A stretch of 64,000 bases of DNA from Vitreoscilla massiliensis. GTDB taxonomy: Bacteria > Pseudomonadota > Gammaproteobacteria > Burkholderiales > Neisseriaceae. This document shows positions 34,165 to 42,312 of this stretch, in pieces (positions within the stretch are counted from its first letter, which is position 1; the number at the start of each line of letters is the position of its first letter). Under the pieces are notes generated by a model. That model was not told where the DNA came from. It searched no databases and worked only from the letters and a program-made list of their open reading frames with translations. A program made the position numbers and the translations under genes. Where the stretch lies: assembly GCF_001457815.1 (NCBI RefSeq), contig NZ_LN898219.1:291878-355877 (forward strand), given 5' to 3'.

Positions 34165-35022
34165 TTAAAATGGTGTGTTTGTGTTCTGTTGTAACACAAT
34201 CTCTGCATTTACTGTGCCCAAATCTATTTTGGGCAAATCGCTGGGCCAAACCGCATAGGCCACGGTGTATTGCTTGTCATTGTTTAAGGGCAACTCACTG
34301 ATTTGTAACCACACCTCTGTTTGCGCATTGCGCAAATGCAGCCGTTGTCCGACTTGCAATAAGCGATTGTTTTCCTCAGCAACGATAATCTTAATGCGTT
34401 TTGAGTCTTTGGGCTCAATTATAAACAATTGTTGACCGTTTTTAACCTGGCTGCCAGCAGAAACAGTAAATGGCTTGATTACGCCATTAAACGGCGCTTC
34501 TAGCCAAATCGGTTGGCTGGGTACTGCGGGTGTCGCTGCTTGCGTGACTGTGGTTTTGGCTTGTGCGGCCAAGCGGTAAGCCGCTTCGCTTTTGGCCACA
34601 GCCGCCTCGGAAATAAAGCCTTGCGCTTGCAGTTTTTTGTCTTGTTGCCATTTTTGATAGGCCGCTGCTTTGGCGGCTTGGTCAACGGTGGTCGTGCTGA
34701 TGCGTTTCACCGTTGCAGCTGCCTCGGGCTTGAATTGGGCCAACCATTGTCCTGCATTCACTTGCTGTCCTGTCTGTACCAACACTTGTTCTAGCTTGCC
34801 ATGGTTGGGCGCGGTCAGGATTTCAGGTTTGAGGTGTTCCCATTCTAAGACCACTTGTATGCGTTGGGTTTGATGGTCATCAACAGAGGGTGAGGATTGG
34901 GTTTTTGCAGGCGCAGCGCTTTTTGCTGCAGATGCGGCCTGTAAAGGTTTAGATTCGGGTTGGCATGCGAGAAGGGTTACGCAAGCTGTAATTAAAGCAG
35001 TTATTTGATATTTCTTCATCAT
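34165..35022 (-). CDS. HlyD/RND-type periplasmic adaptor lipoprotein
   Basis: Lipoprotein signal MMKKYQITALITACVTLLAC, then a membrane-fusion-protein layout: first half-lipoyl segment (ILTAPNHGKLEQVLVQTGQQVNAGQWLAQF), a short alpha-hairpin (about 110-165), second half-lipoyl (IWLEAPFNGVIKPFTVSAGSQVKNGQQLFII) and a beta-barrel. 285 residues is short for the family. No inner-membrane pump or outer-membrane channel is adjacent; pilin genes follow 23 bases downstream on the same strand. Contains a DUS-like copy near the lipobox (34934-34944). Confidence 0.75.
   Translation of the reverse strand: MMKKYQITALITACVTLLACQPESKPLQAASAAKSAAPAKTQSSPSVDDHQTQRIQVVLEWEHLKPEILTAPNHGKLEQVLVQTGQQVNAGQWLAQFKPEAAATVKRISTTTVDQAAKAAAYQKWQQDKKLQAQGFISEAAVAKSEAAYRLAAQAKTTVTQAATPAVPSQPIWLEAPFNGVIKPFTVSAGSQVKNGQQLFIIEPKDSKRIKIIVAEENNRLLQVGQRLHLRNAQTEVWLQISELPLNNDKQYTVAYAVWPSDLPKIDLGTVNAEIVLQQNTNTPF
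34934..34944 (+). repeat. DUS-like 11-mer inside the adaptor lipoprotein gene
   Basis: GCGGCCTGTAA; the reverse-strand gene reads PLQAAS. Confidence 0.85.
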
Positions 35023-35179
35023 GTTCGCTTTGTCATCATTTTGACTTCATTATCGATTTTCATGGCTGTTTGCTGTGCTGCGTCAGTTTCTGGGTGCCTA
35101 AGGTTAAGTATTGGCATTAAAACAGGTACAATGCCGGCACTTCCCTTAATCCGCTGTCCTGTTGTTGAAAGAGTTGCCT

Positions 35180-36610
35180 ATGGTCGATAAAGAACCTGAT
35201 TTCCAGCCATCAGAAGAGCGCAATGAATGGGACATGGAGCGCATCCACGAATTGGCGGGGCGCTTATTGCCCATTTATGCCGATGTCGCTGCCGGTCGCA
35301 TTGATGACCCCAAAATTCAACGCTATCTGAATGAGTTAATCGGCATTTTACACGATTTGCATCCCGCCGATATGGCGACGGTGTTGGAATCGTTGCCGCA
35401 GCAAGAACGGGTGATGGTGTGGAAGCTGTCTGAGCCTGATGAAGACGGTGAAGTGTTGCTGGAAGTGTCGGATGCGGTACGCGAAACCTTGATTGAGAGC
35501 ATGGGCCAACAAGAATTGTTGGCGGCCATCGAGGACTTGGACGCAGACGAATTGGCCGAGCTGGCGCCCGATTTGCCCAAAGAAGTGGTGCACGAGGCCT
35601 TGGAATCCTTGGATGCCGAAGAACGTGCGCAAGTGGTATCGGCCTTGTCGTATGAGGAAGACGAAGTCGGTGCGCTGATGGACTTTGAATTGGTCAGCAT
35701 CCGTGCCGATGTGACGTGTGAGGTGGTGTTGCGCTATTTGCGCCGCTTTGAAAGCCTGCCCGACCATACCGATAAAATCTTTGTGGTGGACGACGACGAT
35801 GTGTTGCAAGGGGTGTTGCCGATACGCAGTCTGTTGGTGTCTGACCCTGAAGAATTGGTGGAAAACGTGATGTCCACCGATGTGGTGCGTTTTCGCCCTG
35901 AAGACGATGTGGAAGAAGCGGCGGCGGCGTTTGAGCGCTATGACTTGGTGACCGCGCCGGTGGTCGACAACAATAAAAAACTGATAGGCCGCATCACCGT
36001 CGATGAAATGCTCGACGTCATCCGTGAAGAATCCGAAGCCGACATGTTGAATATGGCGGGTTTGAAAGAAGAAGAGGATTTGTTTGCGCCGATTATTGAT
36101 TCTTTCAAAAACCGTTGGATGTGGTTGGTCATCAATCTGTGTACTGCGTTTGTGGCCAGCCGTGTCATTGGCATGTTTGAAGGCTCGATAGAAAAAATCG
36201 TCGCCTTGGCCGCCTTGATGCCGATTGTCGCAGGCATAGGCGGCAATTCTGGCAACCAAACCATCACCATGATTGTGCGCTCTTTGGCGATGGGGCAGCT
36301 TAATTTGAGCCAATCAGGGCGCTTATTGCGCAAAGAACTGGGCGTGGCCTTACTCAACGGCGTGATTTGGGGTTCGGTGATGGGCGTGGTGTCGTATTTG
36401 CTGTATGGCAACATCGGCATAGGCTTGGTGATGGTGGCCGCCATGACCTTAAATTTGGTTTTGGCAGCGACGATGGGGGTGTTAATTCCGGTGGTCATGG
36501 AAAAATTTGGGCGTGATCCGGCCTTGGGCAGCTCGGTATTGATTACTGCCGTCACCGATTCGGGTGGGTTTATGATTTTCTTAGGTTTGGCAACGATATT
36601 CTTATTATGA
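35180..36610 (+). CDS. mgtE: MgtE family magnesium channel
   Basis: ATG 35180 (MVDKEPDFQPSEERNEWD) after GAAAGAG is preferred to an upstream TTG at 35162. 476 residues: N-terminal superhelical domain of repeats (about 45-145, HDLHPADMATVLESL, LEDLDADELAELAPDLP), two CBS domains (about 155-280) and five membrane helices with the pore segment MPIVAGIGGNSGNQT. Acidic surfaces in the N and CBS domains act as Mg2+ sensors that close the channel. With corA this is the second Mg2+ system in the window. Coupled to prmC by a four-base overlap. Confidence 0.95.
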   Translation: MVDKEPDFQPSEERNEWDMERIHELAGRLLPIYADVAAGRIDDPKIQRYLNELIGILHDLHPADMATVLESLPQQERVMVWKLSEPDEDGEVLLEVSDAVRETLIESMGQQELLAAIEDLDADELAELAPDLPKEVVHEALESLDAEERAQVVSALSYEEDEVGALMDFELVSIRADVTCEVVLRYLRRFESLPDHTDKIFVVDDDDVLQGVLPIRSLLVSDPEELVENVMSTDVVRFRPEDDVEEAAAAFERYDLVTAPVVDNNKKLIGRITVDEMLDVIREESEADMLNMAGLKEEEDLFAPIIDSFKNRWMWLVINLCTAFVASRVIGMFEGSIEKIVALAALMPIVAGIGGNSGNQTITMIVRSLAMGQLNLSQSGRLLRKELGVALLNGVIWGSVMGVVSYLLYGNIGIGLVMVAAMTLNLVLAATMGVLIPVVMEKFGRDPALGSSVLITAVTDSGGFMIFLGLATIFLL

Positions 36611-37422
36611 CCAGCATACGTGATTGGCTGCAGGCCAGCCCTTTACCGAAACTTGAAGCACGCATGTTATTGCAATATGTCGGCGGTTTTACGCGCGCGC
36701 ATTTGGTGGCGCACGATGATGAGGTGTTGCCCGAGATGATGTTGTGGCAACTCAATGACATGCAACAAGCGCGGCTAGACGGCGTGCCCATGGCGTATTT
36801 ATTGGGCGAGCGCGAATTCTATGGGCGCGTGTTTCAAGTCACGCCCGCTGTGTTGATACCGCGGCCTGAAACCGAGTTGTTGGTGGAAACCGTGTTGCAA
36901 TACTTGCCGCAAGGCGGCCGCGTGTGGGACATAGGCACTGGTAGCGGCATCATCGCCATCACCAATGCGTTGGAGCGCAGCGATGCCACGGTACATGCGT
37001 CGGACATCAGCGCCGCGGCAGTAGACATCGCTCGCAATAATGCTGGCCGTTTGGGTGCACAAGTGGTGTTTCATATCGGCTCTTGGTACGAAGTCATGCC
37101 TGTTATCACTGAGCCAGTGGATGTGTTGGTGTCCAATCCGCCTTACATTCACAAAGACGATGCGCATTTGGCGCAAGGCGATTTGCGTTTTGAACCGCAG
37201 CAAGCGTTGACCGATTTTGATGACGGTTTAAACGCTTACCGCGCCTTGGCCGCCGACTGTGCACACTATGTGAAGTCACAAGGTTGGTTAATGGTCGAGC
37301 ATGGCTTTGAGCAGGCGCAAGACATACAAGCCATCTTCCAAGCCGCAGGTTTGCAGCAAGTACACACGCTGCAAGACTACGCAGGTTTGGACCGCATTAC
37401 CTTGGGACAATTGCGTGTTTAA
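36607..37422 (+). CDS. prmC: Release factor glutamine methyltransferase
   Basis: 271 residues: N-terminal helical bundle, S-adenosylmethionine loop DIGTGSG (108-114) and catalytic NPPY (177-180). It N5-methylates the Gln of the GGQ motif in release factors RF1/RF2. Family-typical RPETELLVE precedes the loop. The usual neighbour prfA is absent; here it overlaps mgtE (ATGA). Confidence 0.94.
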   Translation: MTSIRDWLQASPLPKLEARMLLQYVGGFTRAHLVAHDDEVLPEMMLWQLNDMQQARLDGVPMAYLLGEREFYGRVFQVTPAVLIPRPETELLVETVLQYLPQGGRVWDIGTGSGIIAITNALERSDATVHASDISAAAVDIARNNAGRLGAQVVFHIGSWYEVMPVITEPVDVLVSNPPYIHKDDAHLAQGDLRFEPQQALTDFDDGLNAYRALAADCAHYVKSQGWLMVEHGFEQAQDIQAIFQAAGLQQVHTLQDYAGLDRITLGQLRV

Positions 37423-37724
37423 TTGCTTCAAAGCCGATAGATTACGCTTACAGGCCGCTTTATGCGGCCTGTAAATGTTTAGGGCACTATCTGGTACACA
37501 CATCAAGGTGTGTCACCGTAATCGTTACTTGTTAGGCATAGGCAGACGAATACACGCCACACTTTTAAACTATTTGTTGTTGGAAGATAAGGCGAGACAT
37601 GGCAGCAATCCGCCTAAACGCACAAGCTGCACTTGCTCGTAAGGTAAATAAATGGCAAATCCCGCCGCAACTGTTTATGCAGATGCTATAAACCCTGTTT
37701 CCACTTTCCATGTCAGGATGGCGT
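37423..37724. other. 302-base intergenic region with an inverted DUS-like pair
   Basis: It holds the hairpin at 37448-37474 near prmC and otherwise no coding-like frame; the reverse frame 37565-37981 is antiparallel to the deacetylase gene and of non-coding composition. The deacetylase promoter should lie here. Confidence 0.5.
37448..37474. terminator. Inside-out DUS-like pair, hairpin after prmC
   Basis: TTACAGGCCGC-TTTAT-GCGGCCTGTAA: an 11-base stem with the two copies facing outward, the reverse of the common arrangement; followed by ATGTTTAG, without a strong T-run. Confidence 0.65.
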
Positions 37725-38633
37725 ATGTTGAACAAGGTATTGCCGCTGCTACTGTTGTGTTTTGCCCCGTTGTTGCTGGCCAAAGAGTTGGCTTTGAGTT
37801 TTGATGATGGCGTCAACCCAGAGACCAATCTTGCGGCCAAGCAAATCAACCAAGACATTTTGCAACACCTCAGCGACCAGCATGTGACCGCCATTGTGTT
37901 TCCCTCGTTGATCAAAACCGGTACGGGCGAGGGCCTAAATCTAGTCGCCGATTGGGGCAAGAATGGACACAAAATTGGCAATCACAGCGACCAGCATTTG
38001 AATCTGAATAAACCTGAGGTGACGCTCACGCAATACTTAACAGGCATAGAGCAAGCTCAAAAATCGCTGCAAAACATGGCAGGCTGGACACCACGCTACC
38101 GTTTTCCCTTTCTGAAAGAGGGGAATACCACCGAAAAAAGAGACGGTGTGCGCCAGTGGTTACAGACCCATCAGTATCAAGCCGGCGATGTGACCATAGA
38201 TGCCAGTGATTGGTATTACAACCAGTTGTTTAAGCAATACAGCGACAAAAATGATGCCGTGGCGCTGGAGAAATTGAAGAGCGCGTATGTGGCGCATGTG
38301 CTAGACCGCGCCCAATACTACGATGGTTTGGCGCTAAAAACCCTCAATTACTCACCCAAACACGTGTTGTTGCTGCATGTGAATGCCATCAATGCCGCGT
38401 ATTTGGGCGATGCCATCGTGGCCTTGAGACAACATGGTTGGCACATCGTTGACAGCGACACTGCTTATGCCGACCCGATTTACCAACACAAGCCAGATAA
38501 TTTGCCTGCGGGTGAAAGTTTGGTGTGGGCATTGGCCAAAGCCCAAGGCCACAAAGGCTTGCGCTATCCCGCCGAAGACGCGCCATACGAAAAAACCAAT
38601 TTGGAACGCCATGGTATTTGGGTGCAGCCTTAA
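37725..38633 (+). CDS. Exported polysaccharide deacetylase (NodB-type)
   Basis: ATG 37725 after AGGATG. Signal peptide MLNKVLPLLLLCFAPLLLA; NodB motif 1 LALSFDDG (Asp27, Asp28) and motif 2 H87-S-D-Q-H91 give the metal triad Asp-His-His; TPRYRFPFLKEG is the motif 3 arginine/proline loop and LLLHVNAINA the motif 5-like region. These enzymes remove N-acetyl groups from chitin-like or surface polysaccharides; the substrate cannot be told. Its periplasmic location suggests peptidoglycan or an exported polymer. Single gene. Confidence 0.88.
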   Translation: MLNKVLPLLLLCFAPLLLAKELALSFDDGVNPETNLAAKQINQDILQHLSDQHVTAIVFPSLIKTGTGEGLNLVADWGKNGHKIGNHSDQHLNLNKPEVTLTQYLTGIEQAQKSLQNMAGWTPRYRFPFLKEGNTTEKRDGVRQWLQTHQYQAGDVTIDASDWYYNQLFKQYSDKNDAVALEKLKSAYVAHVLDRAQYYDGLALKTLNYSPKHVLLLHVNAINAAYLGDAIVALRQHGWHIVDSDTAYADPIYQHKPDNLPAGESLVWALAKAQGHKGLRYPAEDAPYEKTNLERHGIWVQP

Positions 38634-38963
38634 AACCTTGGGGTGAGGGTGTGGTGAATCAGGATGCTCACTGAGAGGTCTTTAAGATTCACTGTGGTAT
38701 TGGGATGAGCACAGACTTTTACAGGCCGCTTAAATGCGGCCTGTAAATACTTCATATTCATTATCTGCGTGAATTGGCGTGCAGCATTTCGCTATTCAAA
38801 TACTGGCTTTGTGGATAATGCCCGCCTCAGCAACAAACACAAAATAGCTCAGAGCCAGACAATCACGTACCTCACTTATGAAGTGGGCAGCAGCACGTGG
38901 TGGCAGTGGCTTTGCACGGGCAGGCTGACATTCTGTCTTACACTGCTATCATTGCCCACCTGT
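38634..38963. other. 330-base region between the deacetylase and dsbD genes
   Basis: Contains the outward-facing DUS-like pair at 38718-38747. The forward frame 38769-39023 (84 aa) has no ribosome site, runs into the dsbD 3' end and looks non-coding. Nothing else is seen. Confidence 0.55.
38718..38747. terminator. Inside-out DUS-like pair
   Basis: TTTACAGGCCGC (38718-38729) and GCGGCCTGTAAA (38736-38747) with a TTAAAT loop: a 12-base perfect stem between convergent genes. Confidence 0.65.
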
Positions 38964-40790
38964 TTATTGCAGTGGCTGTTTCACCCACTGCACAAACTCA
39001 TCCGCCCCGACAAAACCCAATAAAGGCGCGCTGCGTTGGCCGTTTTTGCCCAGTTTAAATATCCCAGGTGGGCCGAACAAGCCGTATTGTTTGAGTAAGG
39101 CTTGGTGTTCGGCGGTGTTGGCGGTGACGTCTATGGTGAAGAAACGCTGTTCATCCACTTGGTTGTGGACGGTGTCGGTGTTGAAAGTGTTCATTTGCAT
39201 TTGGATGCAGGTCACGCACCAATCGGCGTAAAAGTCCAGTATCACCGGTGTGTTGGGGTCTTGCGCCAACGCTTCATCTATGGCGGCCTGTAAAGCCGCC
39301 ACATTAGTGTATTGGCGACCAAAATGCGCTTGATTCGGTGCTTGCAAACTCAAGGCTTGGTGGATGGGCGTGCTGTTGCCACGCAGGGTTTCACCGCTGA
39401 AATAAGCTGAAATCGCCAGCAAGGCAGCGCCCAAGACCAACGGCAGGTATTTCCATTTGCTGATGACTTTGAAGCTGCGGGTAATCAAATACAGGCCGAG
39501 TCCGAACATGATGGCGCTGTACAAGGCAATGGTCAGCCAATACGGCAAGAATGGTCGTGCCATGTACACGGCGGCTGCAAGCAATAAACAGCCAAACACC
39601 ACTTTGATGCTGTTCATCCAAGTGCCGGCTTTGGGCAAGATGTGCGCGCCAAACGTCGCCACCAAAATCAACGGCAAGCCCGTGCCCAGCGCCATCGCAT
39701 ACAAGGCGGCGCCGCCCAAGAAGGCATTGCCGCTTTGGGCGATGTAGCCCAAGGCAAACGCCAAAGGCGGCGCCACGCACGGGCCGACGATGAGGGCGGA
39801 CAACATGCCCATACCAAAAACCGAGGCGAGTTTGCCGCCACTCATGCGGCTGGATTGCTGTTGGAAATACGATTGGATGCGGCTGGGTAATTGGATTTGG
39901 ATCACATCAAACATTGCCAAGGCCAACACCACCAACAAAGCGGCGGCGGCGAGCACCACCCACGCTTGTTGCAACCACACCGTGAGCAGCGAGCCCGTCA
40001 AACCAGTGACCACGCCGACGACGGTATAGGTCAAGGCCAAGCCTTGCACATACACAAACGACAGCCAAAAGGCGATGCGCTTGCTGCGCTTTTGCCCAAC
40101 GACGATGCTGGAAACAATCGGCAATAAGGGGTACATGCAAGCAGTGAGGCTCAAACCTATGCCAGCAATGAAAAATGTGAGCAAGCTGCGCCATACCGCA
40201 TCTTGCTTAAGGTTAAAGCCGCTGCTGTCGGTGTTGTTTGCATAGGCTGCGGTGGCAGTGGCAACAGGTGCAGCACTGGTATTGCTGCCGAAAGTAGGCA
40301 GAGCGCCATTGCTGAACACATTGACCTTGCTACTGGCTTGCACCGCAATCAAACCGACTTTATCGACCACAAACTCGGCCTTGGTCGGTGGATAACAAAT
40401 GCCGACTTCGGCACAGCCTTGGTAGCTGAGGTGGAAGCGGTAGGCTTGAGCAGGATTGTGGGCTTTGCTGAATGGGATGTTGATTTGCGCTTGCTTGAAA
40501 TACACTGCTTGCGTGCCGAAAAATTCATCGGTCTTGGATTCGGTTGGGCTGAATTGCGCTGTGCCCAATGCTGGGCCATCGCTGTCAAACTGCAGCTTGT
40601 CTTTGTAAAGGTAATAGCCATCGGCGATGGTGAATTGCAAAGACACGCCGTCTTCGGTGGCGAACAATTGGGTTTGGTAGGCTTGCTCAGCCGGCAAAAT
40701 CGAGTTCGGATCGATGGCGGCGTGCAGCCAGCCACTGTACAAAGTCACACACAATGCCAAAAAATAAACCACTTTTTGTTTCAATGCCAT
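38964..40790 (-). CDS. dsbD: Thiol:disulfide interchange protein DsbD
   Basis: Start taken at ATG 40790 (MALKQKVVYFLALCVTLYSGWLHA, a signal peptide); ATGs at 40799 and 40814 are possible. 608 residues: periplasmic alpha domain with Cys126 and Cys132 (GCAEVGICYPP), eight-helix transmembrane beta domain with the Cys in LTACMYPLLP and VGPCVAPPLAF, and C-terminal thioredoxin gamma domain with CVTC (DWCVTCIQMQ). It carries electrons from cytoplasmic thioredoxin to periplasmic DsbC and apocytochromes c, which fits a cell making cytochromes c. A DUS-like copy (39283-39293) lies in the linker before the thioredoxin domain. Confidence 0.94.
   Translation of the reverse strand: MALKQKVVYFLALCVTLYSGWLHAAIDPNSILPAEQAYQTQLFATEDGVSLQFTIADGYYLYKDKLQFDSDGPALGTAQFSPTESKTDEFFGTQAVYFKQAQINIPFSKAHNPAQAYRFHLSYQGCAEVGICYPPTKAEFVVDKVGLIAVQASSKVNVFSNGALPTFGSNTSAAPVATATAAYANNTDSSGFNLKQDAVWRSLLTFFIAGIGLSLTACMYPLLPIVSSIVVGQKRSKRIAFWLSFVYVQGLALTYTVVGVVTGLTGSLLTVWLQQAWVVLAAAALLVVLALAMFDVIQIQLPSRIQSYFQQQSSRMSGGKLASVFGMGMLSALIVGPCVAPPLAFALGYIAQSGNAFLGGAALYAMALGTGLPLILVATFGAHILPKAGTWMNSIKVVFGCLLLAAAVYMARPFLPYWLTIALYSAIMFGLGLYLITRSFKVISKWKYLPLVLGAALLAISAYFSGETLRGNSTPIHQALSLQAPNQAHFGRQYTNVAALQAAIDEALAQDPNTPVILDFYADWCVTCIQMQMNTFNTDTVHNQVDEQRFFTIDVTANTAEHQALLKQYGLFGPPGIFKLGKNGQRSAPLLGFVGADEFVQWVKQPLQ
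39283..39293 (+). repeat. DUS-like 11-mer inside dsbD
   Basis: GCGGCCTGTAA; read as ALQAAI on the reverse strand. Confidence 0.85.
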
Positions 40791-40889
40791 ACCGCTCATA
40801 CCTGTTTGCACCATAGTGTTGGTGATGATTCATCAAAGACGCTCATTCTAACACAAGCGCTTATGCCAACCGGGACACAGCGCAAACAA

Positions 40890-40900
40890 GCGGCCTGTAA
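40890..40900 (+). repeat. DUS-like 11-mer between dsbD and cfa
   Basis: GCGGCCTGTAA, unpaired, at the 3' end of cfa. Confidence 0.85.
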
Positions 40901-40903
40901 AGT

Positions 40904-42172
40904 TTAGGTAAGGTACATCCAGTCGCGTTTGAACGGATAGTCGCTTTGGGCGCCGCGCAAGCGGCCGTGGTTCACGTCGCCATCGGGTGCGGTGACGAGT
41001 ATTTGATGGATGCTGATCCACGCGTGCTCAAAACTCATGGCGCAGCCGGCCAAATACAAACGGTAGGCTCTGAGAACGCGGTTGGCTTGGGCAGGGCTTA
41101 AGGTATTTTCCAAGATTGCCAGTGCCGCGGGCAGTTGTGCTTCCAAGGCGTCCGACCATGCCCACAGCGTTTTGGCATAGTGTGGGCGCAGGTTTTCAAT
41201 GTCTACCGCTTCCAAACCGGCATCGGCAACATGGCGCAATGCCTCACCGATGTGCAATAACTCGCCACCGGGGAAAATGTATTTCTCGATGAAATCGCCC
41301 ATGCCGCCGCCCAATTGGCTGTTGCGGGTGCCGCCGGCGGTGATGCCGTGATTCAAAATCAGTCCACCCGCTTTGACCAAGCGGCGCACGGTTTGGAAAT
41401 AAGCCGTCATATGGGCGTGGCCGACGTGTTCAAACATGCCGATGGAGGCGACTTTGTCAAACGGCGTGTCGGTTTGAAAATCGCGGTAATCGCACAAATG
41501 GATGCTCAGGCGGTTTTGCAAACCTTTGGCGGCAATCAAGGCCTGTGCGTAAGCGTATTGGTTGCGTGACAAGGTAATGCCGCTGCCGCGGATGCCATAG
41601 TGTTCGGCCGCGTACACCAACAAGCCGCCCCAACCACAACCGATGTCGAGCAAGCGCTCATCGGCCTGTAAATGCAGTTTGCGGCAAATCAAATCCAATT
41701 TGGCCTCTTGTGCGGCGGCCAAATCCATATCGGTAGCGCGGTAATAAGCGCAAGAATAGATGCGGCGCGGGTCTAGCCACAAGGCGTAAAAATCGTCGGA
41801 CACATCGTAGTGAAATTGGATGTTGGCGGCATCTTGGTGCAGGCTGTGCTGGGCCAGCGAGTGGCCGTAGCGCCATAAGCGCGTCCACCAATGGTTGTGG
41901 GCGAGGGTCGGTGCTTGTGCCAAAAGCATGCTGGCCAATGTCATCACCTCACGCATGCTGCCATCTAAATCGGCTTGGCCTTCAACCACGGCGCTGGCGA
42001 TGTCGCCGATGTGGCCGCGTGCCAAATGTTTGAGGACAGCGTTGTCATGTACATGCAAGACGACTTGGGCATCGGCCGCGCCCAAGCGTTGGCCGCTGCG
42101 TAAGCGGATTTGTAGGGGGAGTTGGTGTTGTTGTAATTGACGTGCCACCATCGTGGCCAAGGCTTTGTTCAT
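40904..42172 (-). CDS. cfa: Cyclopropane-fatty-acyl-phospholipid synthase
   Basis: 422 residues: N-terminal lipid-binding domain (about 1-110), then a methyltransferase domain with LLDIGCGWGGLLVYAAEHYG (S-adenosylmethionine loop), ITLSRNQYAYAQ, and KVASIGMFEHVGHAHMTAYF, where the Glu/His coordinate bicarbonate in Cfa; the C-terminal RVLRAYRLYLAGCAMSFEHAW is the CFA-specific end. It methylenates unsaturated membrane phospholipids, usually in stationary phase or acid stress. Convergent with dsbD, about 110 bases apart. Confidence 0.95.
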   Translation of the reverse strand: MNKALATMVARQLQQHQLPLQIRLRSGQRLGAADAQVVLHVHDNAVLKHLARGHIGDIASAVVEGQADLDGSMREVMTLASMLLAQAPTLAHNHWWTRLWRYGHSLAQHSLHQDAANIQFHYDVSDDFYALWLDPRRIYSCAYYRATDMDLAAAQEAKLDLICRKLHLQADERLLDIGCGWGGLLVYAAEHYGIRGSGITLSRNQYAYAQALIAAKGLQNRLSIHLCDYRDFQTDTPFDKVASIGMFEHVGHAHMTAYFQTVRRLVKAGGLILNHGITAGGTRNSQLGGGMGDFIEKYIFPGGELLHIGEALRHVADAGLEAVDIENLRPHYAKTLWAWSDALEAQLPAALAILENTLSPAQANRVLRAYRLYLAGCAMSFEHAWISIHQILVTAPDGDVNHGRLRGAQSDYPFKRDWMYLT

Positions 42173-42221
42173 CGCGAGTTGCTTTCTCGAGTGGTTTAAG
42201 GGCTCCTGAATGTGCGTGAAT

Positions 42222-42247
42222 GCGGCCTGTAAACATTTACAGGCCGC
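42222..42247. terminator. Paired DUS-like hairpin between phoH and cfa
   Basis: GCGGCCTGTAAA-CA-TTTACAGGCCGC, 12-base arms. It lies upstream of cfa and downstream of phoH (both reverse strand). Confidence 0.78.
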
Positions 42248-42312
42248 TTATGGACGTTTTTGAATCTCAAATACTGCAAATGCCACAAGTATTGCGTTAA
42301 TAACACTTCTTT

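Noticed and set aside
35023..35179. Mg2+ M-box riboswitch ahead of mgtE
   Set aside because: The leader is short and no M-box-like paired elements could be recognised by eye.
38769..39023. Forward open frame of 84 codons after the outward repeat pair
   Set aside because: No ribosome site, overlaps the dsbD 3' end on the other strand, and no coding-like pattern.
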